This document shows, piece by piece, positions 24,975 to 34,713 of a DNA stretch of 64,000 nucleotides. The stretch comes from Mucilaginibacter pedocola (GTDB lineage Bacteria > Bacteroidota > Bacteroidia > Sphingobacteriales > Sphingobacteriaceae): positions 248,001 to 312,000 of the forward strand of contig NZ_MBTF01000002.1 in assembly GCF_002013915.1 (NCBI RefSeq), written 5' to 3'. Every line of letters begins with the position of its first letter. Within the stretch, counting starts at the first letter, position 1. Both the position numbers and the translations under genes were made by a program. The notes under the pieces were generated by a model. That model searched no databases and was not told the DNA's origin. It worked only from the letters and a program-made list of their open reading frames with translations.

Positions 24975-27564
24975 TGTTTTCTTCCGGCTGCCGGCTTTCT
25001 ACTTTTTCATAGCTGTAATTATGCGGAGGGTAAGGAACTATAAAAGTTTGCTCCACCCTTACCGAACGTTTAAAGTAGGATATCACAATGGCGGCCTTGA
25101 TAATATCGCGGATCGTGCCCGATACCATATGTTCGCCCACATTGTCGGTTATTGCGCCGATGGAAATGCAGTCGGCAATCGCGAACAGTGCAGCGTAAGC
25201 GTAAAAGCCGATGATATATTGGGGTGCGATATCGCGCTTGTTCATCAGCAGAATGAAACAGAAAGCAGCATAAGCTATGAGGAGCACATTGCCCGCGGCC
25301 TCGAGGCTGAATAATGTTTTGAAGGCAATATCGTTTACGCCGGCGGTGTGAGTATTCCAGGTCCGCAGGTTAAAGTAATCGCCATCTATCATGGTATAGC
25401 CTACTGCAAATGGGGTTAGTGCAAGCCCAAGTGCTACCAGCACCAGCCAGCCACCAATGGGTATAAAGGTTGCCCCCCGTTCAAAAACGATACCACGCGT
25501 TTGGGTACGATAAAGTTTTAGCCCTATCAATGCGAGTATGGTTCCGAAACCAACCACAAAGGCCAGCATCCAGTAATTGAACTTAAATGGCAGCTTACTC
25601 GCATCGGGCGTGTAGGTAAAACTAAAGCTCAGCTCTTCATCTGCCATGCGCTTGAAATCGGCACGGGCTTCATCCAGCTTATTAACTGCTATAAGATCTT
25701 TACGGCTGTTGAAGTTAAAATCGAGCGTAAGCGTATCTGCTAATGCCGATACCTGCGATTTGAAGATATAACTCTCACGGTCAATAGTGGTGCTGGTTTT
25801 ATCAATATTCCAACCGTTATTCATCACCACGTTTACCTTGTATTCGATATTGGCAGGGAAGTTTAACGATACCGGGAGTTTGGCGTTATTGGCAATATCG
25901 GGTAGTTGGTTGTTAATATAAGAGGCAAAAAACGAAGCGTAATAGCGCCCCTGCTCTTCCTTATCGGGCTTAAAATAATTAGGGATGCGGTAATGCTCAA
26001 TGGTGGTTACCTCGTTATTTTCAGTATCATCCTTCACCGTAACAGAATCTGCTGCGGCCTCTATTTTGGGATATGTTTTGGCGTAATACTCCAGGTAGCT
26101 TTTTTCGGTTTCGGCCATACTGCCCGATGCCAGCTTATCGCGTATCCTATCGGCCTCGTTGAGGGTGTAGGTTGATATTACTTCCAGCTGCGCGGTGCCT
26201 TTTTCGTCTTCGGGTACTTTAAAATTCTCGGTAAGCAGCATCCTGCCCACTTTAGATGGCGCAATGTTGGTAAGTGCCGTATTACCTGCTTTCAATACTA
26301 AGCCTTTAACATAATCCGGGAAGTAAATGTTAGTTCCCGCTCCGCGCTGGTTGGCAATGGTAGCATCAATATAAACGGTTTTGCCGTTCAAAACAGCCTG
26401 GCAGGTGGCATGGTCAAAAACGGTAGGCGAGGGGATGTAGTCGCCAAGTGTTTTACCCGCAGTGCTGTTTATGAGTACCATGTGTGCCTCAATATCATTA
26501 GCTGTTAAAACTGCGGCCAGCAGCATGGCTTTATCTTTGCAATCGCCATAGCGTTGGTTGTAAACCCGTTCGGGCGTATTGGCGCGGTGCGAATATTCGC
26601 CCAGTTCGATACCCATGTACCGCACTTCGTCCTGCACCATTTGCACCGCATTGCGGAAGTATTTTTCTTTATCATTTCCCGCCTCAGCCTTCAGTTTTGC
26701 CACACGCGCAGCCAGTTCGCCGTTTAGTTTGGTGGCTATGGGGTTAACGCCCATTGCCCAGTTAATAACTTCCTGCCAGTTGGCATAATCGCTTACCTGT
26801 ATGTGCTGGTAATTATCGAACCATTCGGGCTGGTTATCGCTGTAGGATGGCACTTTGGTTTGGAGTACATTCCACTCGTAGCATGTAAGCCCGTTTTTTA
26901 CAGACACGGTTGCCGCCGGCGCGTTGTTGAAAGCTTTAAAATAAAGCTTACGCTGCGGCGAGGCAAACAAAGCTTTGTATAGTTGTGCATAAGGCTGGCC
27001 CAATTGCAGGTAAACCTCGTCGGTAAACTTATTGCCGAAGATGGGGTTGCGGCCGGTAATGGTGAATGAGTATTCGATACGGTCGCCTTTGCGGATATCA
27101 TCCAATATGCAGAAGGCCGAATAGCTGCCCTGGTAAACAAAGCGTGAAAGCTCCTCTTCATCGGCAATTACTTTAAAAGCTTTTGCATTGAGGCGGTTTT
27201 GTGGTTTTCCATCGCGCCAAACGGTAATATCGTGTATATCCAACCGCTCGTACGATGGGTCGAACGAGATATTTATTTGCGAGCCGTTTTGTATGCCCGT
27301 TGCCGAAACAATTTCGCGCACCACATGGCGGTAGTCGGCTTGTTGCTCAATGTTTATCTGCTGCTCGAACAATTGGTAAAAAAAACCGTTATCAACCTGC
27401 CGCAGCGGTATCTTTTTATCAGATAGCTTAATTTGGTTTATCCAATTGGGGCGTGCGGATATATGTACGGCAGGGTTGGCGGCGTTAGCAACAAGGTTGT
27501 TGCAAAACAGCAGCAATAAAGCGCCGTAAACGGCAATTAATAAGGGGCTAATTCGTGTACGCAT
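24964..27564 (-). CDS. DUF3857 and transglutaminase-like protein with C-terminal DUF2569 membrane domain
   Basis: 866 residues: signal peptide (MRTRISPLLIAVYGALLLLF), a DUF3857 domain (about residues 40-260, SISFDPSYERLDIHDITVWRDGK), a transglutaminase-like domain (about 270-400) with its Cys in RYGDCKDKAMLLAA, His in FDHATCQA and Asp in VYIDATIAN, a DUF3858-like beta domain (to about 650), and four or five membrane helices starting GTILALIGLKLY, with the DUF2569 signature FIPIGGWLVLVALGLALTPF. Most DUF3857 proteins end before such a domain, so the fusion is notable. It would be anchored in the inner membrane with the protease-like part in the periplasm. Function unknown. It converges with the DUF1080 gene. 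Confidence 0.82.
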   Translation of the reverse strand: MRTRISPLLIAVYGALLLLFCNNLVANAANPAVHISARPNWINQIKLSDKKIPLRQVDNGFFYQLFEQQINIEQQADYRHVVREIVSATGIQNGSQINISFDPSYERLDIHDITVWRDGKPQNRLNAKAFKVIADEEELSRFVYQGSYSAFCILDDIRKGDRIEYSFTITGRNPIFGNKFTDEVYLQLGQPYAQLYKALFASPQRKLYFKAFNNAPAATVSVKNGLTCYEWNVLQTKVPSYSDNQPEWFDNYQHIQVSDYANWQEVINWAMGVNPIATKLNGELAARVAKLKAEAGNDKEKYFRNAVQMVQDEVRYMGIELGEYSHRANTPERVYNQRYGDCKDKAMLLAAVLTANDIEAHMVLINSTAGKTLGDYIPSPTVFDHATCQAVLNGKTVYIDATIANQRGAGTNIYFPDYVKGLVLKAGNTALTNIAPSKVGRMLLTENFKVPEDEKGTAQLEVISTYTLNEADRIRDKLASGSMAETEKSYLEYYAKTYPKIEAAADSVTVKDDTENNEVTTIEHYRIPNYFKPDKEEQGRYYASFFASYINNQLPDIANNAKLPVSLNFPANIEYKVNVVMNNGWNIDKTSTTIDRESYIFKSQVSALADTLTLDFNFNSRKDLIAVNKLDEARADFKRMADEELSFSFTYTPDASKLPFKFNYWMLAFVVGFGTILALIGLKLYRTQTRGIVFERGATFIPIGGWLVLVALGLALTPFAVGYTMIDGDYFNLRTWNTHTAGVNDIAFKTLFSLEAAGNVLLIAYAAFCFILLMNKRDIAPQYIIGFYAYAALFAIADCISIGAITDNVGEHMVSGTIRDIIKAAIVISYFKRSVRVEQTFIVPYPPHNYSYEKVESRQPEENTIA

Positions 27565-27768
27565 ACCAGCCCTGAAAATACTAAAAACCTAAATTATTTA
27601 CCAATAGTTTAAAAATTATTTTCCTCGCGAAACTTGCAGGATGTATTTCTAACCCGCTTTTAATAAGAGCGGATAAGAGTGAAAAATAAAATGCAGAAAA
27701 GGTTGCGCGATGCAAGTAATGTTAAATAAATTTTCATATTTGTTTACACATTTGCCTAAAAATAAAAT

Positions 27769-29985
27769 ATGCAGCCAACAAATGCCGATTTAAGCAACTG
27801 CGACAAAGAGCCTATACACATCCCCGGTAAGGTTCAGTCGCACGGCTTTTTAATAGTTATTGATAAGCCCGGCGTTGTGCGTTTCCATAGCGATAACCTG
27901 GCCGCGTTTATGCCCGATATCCCCGCGAGTATATTAGGCAGCCACATTAATACCGTGGAGCCGTTGATAGGCAAAAACGAACCGCCCGATTTTATAGCGC
28001 AACTTATCAACTTCGGTAAGGCTAACGGTTTCGAGCAAACCAATCCCTTTAATACGGATATTAACGGCAAGCCTTTTCACCTCATTGTATCGCCCACGCA
28101 GGATTATTATTTGCTGGAGTTTGAGCCCGCACGGTCGGATAGCAATACCGATGTGCAGCGTATGATAGGCCGCTCGATATCAGAGATGCTGGCCGATAAA
28201 AACCTGCAAAACCTGCTTAACAACAGCGCCATACAGGTGAAGAACCTTATAGGTTACGATAGGGTGATGATATACCGCTTTGCCGAAGACGGGCACGGCG
28301 AGGTAGTTGCAGAAGCCAAAAACGACAACCTGCCCACCTGGCTGGGGCTGCACTACCCGGCATCAGACATACCTAAACAGGCCCGCGACCTCTATAAACT
28401 GAACCTGACCCGGCTGATTGCCAATGTGCATACCGAGCCTGCGGCCATAGTGCGCGAAGATAACGGAGACGAAACCCCGCTTGACCTTACGCCCTCGCAA
28501 CTGCGCGCCGTATCGCCCATCCACATTCAGTATCTGAAGAATATGAAGGTGGATTCGAGTTTCAGTATATCGCTTATCTATAAAAAAGAGCTTTGGGGGC
28601 TTATTGCCTGCCATAATTATACCCCGCGCTTTATCGATTTCCGCTCGCGCGAATCGGCAAAGCTTATTGGGCAAATTGTATCGTCGGCACTGGAGTTTAG
28701 GCAGGACGAAGAGAACCAGCACCTGCAGGAACGGTATAAAGGCGCGGTTGACCAGCTGAGCCGGCTGATGTTAAAGGATAATGATATCGATTCGGCGCTA
28801 ACCGCCCATCCCGTAACGCTGCTGAATACTGTTGATGCAGGCGGGGCTGCGCTTTTCTTCGAGAACGGGCTTAAGAAGTTGGGCAAAACCCCGAATGATG
28901 AACAACTGAGACAGTTGGCCAGTTGGATAAAAGAGAACGTAAACGAATCGTTATACTACACCAACACCCTCCCGGCAGTATTTGCGGATAGCGAGGCATA
29001 CAAAAATGTGGCATCGGGGCTGATGGTATTGATACTATCGCGCGAGTTGGGCGAATACGTAATGTGGTTCAAGCCCGAGCAATTGCAAACCATTACCTGG
29101 GCCGGCAATCCCGAAAAACCGGTAGAAACAACATCCGACGGAATGCTGCGTATATCGCCGAGAACATCTTTTGAGGAATGGTCGCAGACGGTGGTGGGTA
29201 CTTCTAAGAACTGGAATGCCGAGGAAGTAAAATCGGCCATACGTTTAAAAAGCGAAATTACCTACGCGCTGAACCAGAAGGCCGGTGCCATACGCCTGCT
29301 GAACGAGAAGCTGAAACAGGCCTACGAAGAGCTGGATACCTTTAGCTACACCATTTCGCACGATCTGAAGAACCCCATATCGGCCGTGAAAAGCTATGCG
29401 CAAATACTAATGCGCGACCAGGATATGAAGCCTAATGCTATACGCATGCTGGACCGTATCAACGCAGGTGCCGATAAAATGAACGGCATGATACAGGAAG
29501 TGCTGGAGTACTCGCGCATAAACCGCTCGGATCTTATCCTTTCGCCCATAGATACCAAAGCCATTATAGACGACCTGGTCGCCGACCTGATAGTTGCCTA
29601 TAATGCTGATGGTACCAAAATAATAGTAGGCGAAACCCCTGCTATACAAGGCGACAGGGTAATGATATCGCAGGTGTTCGCCAACATCATCAGTAACGCT
29701 ATCAAGTACTCTATTAAATCCGAACGCCCTGAGGTAAGTATACACGGGGTAGATAACGGGCACGAGGTAACTTACTCCATAACCGATAACGGGCTGGGTA
29801 TAGATATTAAACAGCTGCCCCGCATATTCGAGCTATTTAAACGGATGGATAACGTGGGCGATATAGAAGGCACCGGCGTTGGACTGGCCATTGTAAAGCG
29901 CATTGTTGAGAAACACAACGGCAAAATATGGGTAGACAGCGAACTGGGCCGCGGCACAACTTTTAATATTGCGTTTAGTAAGTAG
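27769..29985 (+). CDS. bphP: Bacteriophytochrome histidine kinase
   Basis: 738 residues with the PAS-GAF-PHY-HisKA-HATPase order. Cys11 in LSNCDKEPIHIPGKVQSHG is the biliverdin-binding cysteine of bacterial phytochromes; GAF carries the PASDIPKQAR motif, and PHY follows (about 320-500). His531 in SYTISHDLKNP is the phosphoacceptor; the ATPase domain has NIISNAIKYS, DNGLGID and GTGVGLAI. The protein senses red/far-red light through bound biliverdin and signals by phosphotransfer. Neither a heme oxygenase (bphO) nor a response regulator is adjacent. Start at MQPTNADLS is well placed relative to the chromophore Cys. Confidence 0.93.
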   Translation: MQPTNADLSNCDKEPIHIPGKVQSHGFLIVIDKPGVVRFHSDNLAAFMPDIPASILGSHINTVEPLIGKNEPPDFIAQLINFGKANGFEQTNPFNTDINGKPFHLIVSPTQDYYLLEFEPARSDSNTDVQRMIGRSISEMLADKNLQNLLNNSAIQVKNLIGYDRVMIYRFAEDGHGEVVAEAKNDNLPTWLGLHYPASDIPKQARDLYKLNLTRLIANVHTEPAAIVREDNGDETPLDLTPSQLRAVSPIHIQYLKNMKVDSSFSISLIYKKELWGLIACHNYTPRFIDFRSRESAKLIGQIVSSALEFRQDEENQHLQERYKGAVDQLSRLMLKDNDIDSALTAHPVTLLNTVDAGGAALFFENGLKKLGKTPNDEQLRQLASWIKENVNESLYYTNTLPAVFADSEAYKNVASGLMVLILSRELGEYVMWFKPEQLQTITWAGNPEKPVETTSDGMLRISPRTSFEEWSQTVVGTSKNWNAEEVKSAIRLKSEITYALNQKAGAIRLLNEKLKQAYEELDTFSYTISHDLKNPISAVKSYAQILMRDQDMKPNAIRMLDRINAGADKMNGMIQEVLEYSRINRSDLILSPIDTKAIIDDLVADLIVAYNADGTKIIVGETPAIQGDRVMISQVFANIISNAIKYSIKSERPEVSIHGVDNGHEVTYSITDNGLGIDIKQLPRIFELFKRMDNVGDIEGTGVGLAIVKRIVEKHNGKIWVDSELGRGTTFNIAFSK

Positions 29986-30021
29986 GCCGGATATTTTATA
30001 GCTGCATGCCTTAATTACCCC

Positions 30022-30052
30022 TTTGTCATCCTGAGCGGTAGCCAAGGATCTA
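30022..30052 (+). repeat. TTGTCATYCTGAG-family repeat, left half only
   Basis: TTTGTCATCCTGAGCGGTAG followed by CCAAGGATCT matches the left end of the elements at 34542 and 62811; the right end is missing. Confidence 0.55.
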
Positions 30053-30102
30053 TAGCGCCTTGTGCATTACCGCTGTGCTTTGTGGCTATCATTGAATTAC
30101 GC

Positions 30103-30244
30103 TCAAAGAAGTTCCCAAACTTCTAAAAACGTATCATTACAGGCGGCTACCTTATCAAAAGCACCACCCACTTTCGCGCCGTCCAAAAATATTTTATCGG
30201 TACAGCGTATAGCCCTTGCTATTTAAAAAATTAATATCTACCAT
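30103..30244 (-). pseudogene. Possible remnant of a small gene, frameshifted
   Basis: On the minus strand a short frame MVDINFLNSKGYTLYR stops at about 30196, and the neighbouring frame continues as DKIFLDGAKVGGAFDKVAAC, NDTFLEVWELL to a stop at 30103. The joined sequence has protein-like composition and suggests a short gene broken by a one-base change. It may be chance; no family recognised. Confidence 0.2.
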
Positions 30245-30326
30245 TGTGTAGTGTTGACACATAGTCTCTTTTTGTGTTGATAGATAAACCAATAATAAGA
30301 ACTTGAATTTCATTAAAGTGGTAATT

Positions 30327-30457
30327 TAACCGCAAAGGGCGCAAAGTTTTCGCAAAGAGCACAAAGCCATGCAAGTGGTACTTTTTTCAAAACTTATAAA
30401 GAGCGATGCATATCCTTTGTATGCTTTGCGCTTTTTTCTTTGCGCCCTTTGCGGTTA
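30327..30457. repeat. Inverted-repeat element with AACCGCAAAGGG ends
   Basis: TAACCGCAAAGGGCGCAAAG at 30327 and its exact reverse complement ending at 30457 (20 bp) flank a 91-bp interior containing decayed copies of the same word (CGCAAAGAGCACAAAG). A related single arm occurs at 22578. The element sits directly before the GH3 gene. Confidence 0.65.
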
Positions 30458-30496
30458 GATAAACACGATGTTACTAAACCAAATAAACCAACATAT

Positions 30497-32827
30497 ATGA
30501 ACAAAAAATACCTTTTGCTGATGGGGCTTCTCCCGGCCATTGCATCGGCACAAAACAAATACACCGAGAGTAAGAACGGCGATGTGGTGACCGTTACCAA
30601 TACCGGCGGGCAAAAGCTGGGCTATTCGGCATCATCAGGCGTAAAGGTTTTAACCGTTGACGGCTTAGCTTTTAAGGACTTGAACAAGAACGGCAAGCTG
30701 GATAAGTATGAAGACTGGCGCCTGCCCGTAGATGTACGAGCGAAAGATTTAGCCTCGAAAATGAGCGTGGAGCAAATTGCCGGGTTGATGCTGTACAGCC
30801 GCCACCAAATGATACCATCTATCCCCGTTGGTCCTTTTGCCGGTACCTACAACGGCAAAACCCTGCAGGAAAGCGGCCTGAACGCCTGGGACCTCTCTGA
30901 TCAGCAAAAAACATTTTTAAAGAACGATAACGTACGCCACGTGCTCATTACATCGGTACAAAGCCCCGAGGTTGCTGCCAAATGGAACAACAATGCGCAG
31001 GCCTATGTAGAAGGCGTTGGGTTGGGTATACCGAACAACAACAGTTCCGATCCGCGCCATGGCACCGTAGCTACTGCCGAGTTTAATGCAGGAGCCGGTG
31101 GCACTATTTCCATGTGGCCCGGTTCTTTAGGTATGGCTGCCACCTTCGACCCATCGGCCACGCAAAACTTCGGGCATATCGCCGCGCAGGAATACCGTGC
31201 GCTGGGCATTGCTACTGCACTTTCGCCACAGGTTGATATTGCTACCGACCCACGCTGGAATCGCGTTAGCGGCACTTTTGGCGAAGACCCGCAATTGGCT
31301 GCTGATATGGCAAGGGCTTACATAGATGGTTTCCAAACCTCAATGGGCGATAAAGAAATCAAGAACGGTTGGGGCTATAATAGCGTTAATGCCATGGTGA
31401 AACACTGGCCCGGCGGTGGTGCCGGCGAGGGTGGGCGCGATGCGCATTATGCTTTCGGTAAATATGCCGTATACCCGGGCAACAATTTTCAGCAACATTT
31501 TATACCCTTCACCGAGGGCGCCTTCAAGCTGAAAGGCAAAACCGGTATGGCAGCAGCCGTAATGCCTTACTATACCATCAGCTGGAAACAGGATACCAAA
31601 AACCACGAGAACGTAGCTAATAATTACAACAAGTACATTATTAACGACCTGCTGCGCACCAAATATAAATACGACGGCGTAGTATGTACCGACTGGCTGG
31701 TTACCGGCGACGAAACCGTGCTGAATAGTTTCCTCTCGGGCAAATCCTGGGGGATGGAGAAAGCTACGCTTGCCGAACGCCACTATAAAATTTTGATGGC
31801 AGGTGTTGACCAGTTTGGCGGCAATAACGATATGGTGCCCGTGCTGGATGCTTACAAAATGGGCGTGAAAGAACACGGCGAGGCATTTATGCGCGCAAGG
31901 TTCGAGCAGTCGGCTGTGCGCTTGTTGAGGGGCAGCTTCCGTACAGGGTTGTTCGAGAATCCTTATTTAGATGTAGAGGCTACTAAAGCAACCGTTGGCA
32001 AGGCTGATTTTATGGCGGCAGGTTACGCAGCGCAGTTAAAGTCGATAGTAATGCTGAAGAACAAAGGCGGCGCTTTGCCGTTGCAAACCGGTAAAACTGT
32101 TTATGTGCCTAAGCGTTTCACCCCGGCCGGCAAAAACTTTTTGGGCATACCATACCCTGAAAAAAATGAATACCCGGTAAATATGGAGACCGTGAAGAAG
32201 TACTTTAAAGTAACCGAAAACCCCGACGAGGCAGATTACGCGCTGGTGTTCATAGCCAGCCCTATAGGCCACGGCGGTTACGATGCTGATGATGCTAAGA
32301 ATGGCGGCAACGGCTACCTGCCCGTATCATTACAATATGGTAAGTACACTGCCGAAACCGCCCGCGATACCAGTATTGCCGGCGGCGACCCATTGGAGAA
32401 ATTTACGAACCGTGGCTATAAAGGCAAATCGGAAACATCTTCAAACGTAACCGACCTGGCAATGGTAAACGATACTTATGCCAAAATGAAGGGCAAACCG
32501 GTTATTGTATCTATCAACCTGAGCAACCCCATGGTGTTTAGCGAGTTCGAAAAACAGGCAAGCGCCATATTGGTAGATTTTGGCGTACAGGGCCAGGCGA
32601 GCCTCGATATCATGACCGGCAAAGCAGAACCATCGGCACTATTGCCGCTGCAAATGCCCGCCGATATGAAAACCGTAGAAGCCCAATACGAAGACGTTCC
32701 GCACGATCTGAAAGTATTTACTGACAGTGAAGGCAACGCCTATGATTTTGGTTACGGCTTGAACTGGAAAGGTGTAATAAAAGATGCACGTACAGCGAAG
32801 TATGTGAAAGCGGTGGCAAAACCATAA
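30497..32827 (+). CDS. Secreted GH3 beta-glycosidase
   Basis: 776 residues from the ATG at 30497 (MNKKYLLLMGLLPAIASAQ, a signal peptide); an upstream in-frame ATG at 30440 lies inside the inverted repeat and is unlikely. The N-terminal GH3 barrel has DLASKMSVEQIAGLM, ATALSPQVDIATDPRWNR, FGEDPQLAADMA, MVKHWPGGG and the nucleophile Asp399 in DGVVCTDWL. The C-terminal alpha/beta sandwich starts near AAQLKSIVMLKNKGGALPL. The family removes terminal beta-linked glucose, xylose or GlcNAc; these motifs match beta-glucosidase/xylosidase-type members. Three secreted carbohydrate-active genes follow one another on the same strand from here. Confidence 0.9.
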   Translation: MNKKYLLLMGLLPAIASAQNKYTESKNGDVVTVTNTGGQKLGYSASSGVKVLTVDGLAFKDLNKNGKLDKYEDWRLPVDVRAKDLASKMSVEQIAGLMLYSRHQMIPSIPVGPFAGTYNGKTLQESGLNAWDLSDQQKTFLKNDNVRHVLITSVQSPEVAAKWNNNAQAYVEGVGLGIPNNNSSDPRHGTVATAEFNAGAGGTISMWPGSLGMAATFDPSATQNFGHIAAQEYRALGIATALSPQVDIATDPRWNRVSGTFGEDPQLAADMARAYIDGFQTSMGDKEIKNGWGYNSVNAMVKHWPGGGAGEGGRDAHYAFGKYAVYPGNNFQQHFIPFTEGAFKLKGKTGMAAAVMPYYTISWKQDTKNHENVANNYNKYIINDLLRTKYKYDGVVCTDWLVTGDETVLNSFLSGKSWGMEKATLAERHYKILMAGVDQFGGNNDMVPVLDAYKMGVKEHGEAFMRARFEQSAVRLLRGSFRTGLFENPYLDVEATKATVGKADFMAAGYAAQLKSIVMLKNKGGALPLQTGKTVYVPKRFTPAGKNFLGIPYPEKNEYPVNMETVKKYFKVTENPDEADYALVFIASPIGHGGYDADDAKNGGNGYLPVSLQYGKYTAETARDTSIAGGDPLEKFTNRGYKGKSETSSNVTDLAMVNDTYAKMKGKPVIVSINLSNPMVFSEFEKQASAILVDFGVQGQASLDIMTGKAEPSALLPLQMPADMKTVEAQYEDVPHDLKVFTDSEGNAYDFGYGLNWKGVIKDARTAKYVKAVAKP

Positions 32828-32839
32828 AGCTCTTTAATT

Positions 32840-32950
32840 AACCACGGAGTAAAAGGAGGCTTCGCGGAGGTTCGCAGAGAGAAATAGCAAACTCATAATA
32901 TTTTGCAAAGCTCTGTGAACCTCCGCGCCACCTCTGTTAACTCCGTGGTT
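32840..32950. repeat. Inverted-repeat element with AACCACGGAGT ends
   Basis: AACCACGGAGT (32840-32850) and ACTCCGTGGTT (32940-32950) are exact inverted repeats, and an inner pair CGCGGAGGTTCGCAGAG / CTCTGTGAACCTCCGCG matches with one wobble. It lies between the GH3 and carboxylesterase genes. Confidence 0.65.
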
Positions 32951-32998
32951 TATAAGCATCGATGCTTAATCATTATATTTACCTAACCAAAATTATAA

Positions 32999-34531
32999 AT
33001 GAAGAACCTCCTAACCTTTCCCTTTGCACTACTATGCACCATTGCATTAGCGCAAGCGCCGTTTAAAACCGTAAAAACCGATGCCGGGCAAATTTCGGGT
33101 ACCGAAAGCAGCGATGGTGTTGTGCATAGTTACAAGGGCATTCCCTTTGCAGCGCCGCCTCTTGGCAATTTGCGCTGGAAGGCACCGCAGCCTGTTAAAC
33201 CCTGGACTGGCGTAAAAGTCTGTACCGATTTTTCTAAAATGCCGATGCAGGGTAAGCCCAACGAATTTGGCGTTTACACCCGGGAATTTTTGATAAAGGA
33301 TGAACCGCTGAGCGAAGACTGCCTTTACCTGAATGTATGGACGGGCGCCAAAACCCCGACAGAAAAACGCCCCGTACTGGTGTGGATATACGGTGGGGGC
33401 TTTGTGAGCGGCGGCACCAATGTACCTATTTACGATGGCGAAGCTTTGGCGCGCAAAGGTGTGATATTAGTGAGCTTGAATTACCGCGTGGGTATCTTCG
33501 GTTTCTTCGCGCACCCCGAATTAACAAAGGAGTCGCCCAATAAAGCGTCGGGCAATTATGGTTTAATGGATCAGCTGGCTGCCTTAAAATGGGTGAAGAA
33601 GAACATAGCCGCCTTTGGCGGCGACCCTAATAATGTTACCATAGCCGGGCAATCGGCAGGTTCGTTCGGCGTAAATTATTTGGTGGCATCCCCGTTGGGC
33701 AAAGGTTTGTTCAACAAAGCTATTGCCGAAAGCGGTGCTGCGTTTTTAACCGGTCCCATCAGCGCAAGCGGCTTAAAACAAGCGGAAGAAGCTGGCGTAA
33801 AAGCGGCCGAGGCGCTGGGCGCACATTCGCTCGCTGAAATGCGCGCGCTACCAGCCGAAACCTTACTGAAACAAATGAACGCCCGCCCCATTGTGGATGG
33901 TTACGTATTACCCGAGCCTGTTGCCGCCATTTTTGCGGCTAATAAAGAGAACCAGGTACCGGTACTAACCGGCTGGAACGAGGATGATGCCTTCATTGGC
34001 AAGCTAAAGAACGCTGCAGACTACAAAGCGGATATCGAAAAAAGGTATGCATCAAACGCAGCTGAATTTTTAAAACACTATCCCGGCAATACCGATGCAG
34101 AGGCTGAGCGCTCGCAAATAAACATATCGCGCGACATGACCTTCGGCGTGCAGAATTATATCTGGGCCAACGTGCAAAGCGCTAAGAACAAAGCAAAAGT
34201 TTACCTCTACCGCTTTACCCGCCGCATGCCCGCTACCGAAGCATTTAAGCAATATGGCGCATTCCACACCGGCGAGGTGGGTTATGCTTTCAACAACTTT
34301 AAATTCCTGAACCGCCCCTTTGAGCCGGTAGACCAGCAGTTGGCTGATGCAATGTCGGGCTATTGGGTAAACTTCGCGAAAACGGGCAACCCTAATGGCG
34401 CGGGCCTACCCGTGTGGCCGGCGTATAATACCACCGGCAGGGAAACCATGTATTTGGGTGAGAAACCTGTTGCCAAACAATTGCCCGATGCTGCGGCTTT
34501 GGACTTTATGGTGATGGAAATGAAGAAGTAA
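32999..34531 (+). CDS. Type-B carboxylesterase (secreted)
   Basis: 510 residues with a signal peptide (about 1-18, ending ALAQ). It is a full-length alpha/beta hydrolase of the carboxylesterase/lipase type B family: FKGIPFA-like SYKGIPFAAPPLGNLRW, SEDCLYLNVW, the oxyanion loop YGGGFVSGG, and the nucleophile elbow IAGQSAGSFG with the catalytic Ser. The acid and His follow the family layout (NEDDA region; FHTGEVGYAF). It hydrolyses carboxylic esters, possibly acyl decorations on plant glycans given its GH3 and GH78 neighbours. A TATATTTA -7-like box lies at 32974. Confidence 0.9.
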   Translation: MKNLLTFPFALLCTIALAQAPFKTVKTDAGQISGTESSDGVVHSYKGIPFAAPPLGNLRWKAPQPVKPWTGVKVCTDFSKMPMQGKPNEFGVYTREFLIKDEPLSEDCLYLNVWTGAKTPTEKRPVLVWIYGGGFVSGGTNVPIYDGEALARKGVILVSLNYRVGIFGFFAHPELTKESPNKASGNYGLMDQLAALKWVKKNIAAFGGDPNNVTIAGQSAGSFGVNYLVASPLGKGLFNKAIAESGAAFLTGPISASGLKQAEEAGVKAAEALGAHSLAEMRALPAETLLKQMNARPIVDGYVLPEPVAAIFAANKENQVPVLTGWNEDDAFIGKLKNAADYKADIEKRYASNAAEFLKHYPGNTDAEAERSQINISRDMTFGVQNYIWANVQSAKNKAKVYLYRFTRRMPATEAFKQYGAFHTGEVGYAFNNFKFLNRPFEPVDQQLADAMSGYWVNFAKTGNPNGAGLPVWPAYNTTGRETMYLGEKPVAKQLPDAAALDFMVMEMKK

Positions 34532-34541
34532 TTCTCCCGCC

Positions 34542-34635
34542 TTGTCATTCTGAGCGATAGCGAAGAATCTAATAACCACAATGCATTAACGCTATGCAAG
34601 TCGGCTAACAGATGCTTCGTCCCTCAGCATGACAA
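34542..34635. repeat. 94-bp TTGTCATYCTGAG palindromic element, copy A
   Basis: The ends TTGTCATTCTGAG and CTCAGCATGACAA are inverted repeats with one mismatch. The interior CGATAGCGAAGAATCTAATA, then ACCACAATGCATTA is shared with the element at 62811. It starts 11 bp after the carboxylesterase stop. Confidence 0.7.
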
Positions 34636-34713
34636 AAGCTCGCAACCAGCACAGTAAAGGACAGTATTTCCGAAAGCGAATTATATATTTAAGCCATCCA
34701 ATTTTTACCTCCT

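Larger units (their letters stand above)
29986..30496. other. 511-bp gap with repeat fragments
   Basis: Contains a half copy of the TTGTCATYCTGAG repeat (30022-30052), a possible degraded short reading frame on the minus strand (30103-30244) and a 131-bp inverted repeat (30327-30457) ending 40 bp before the GH3 start codon. No intact gene or RNA is seen. Confidence 0.6.

Noticed and set aside
31340-31876. 178-residue antisense frame inside GH3
   Set aside because: Shadow of the GH3 gene with no recognisable domain.
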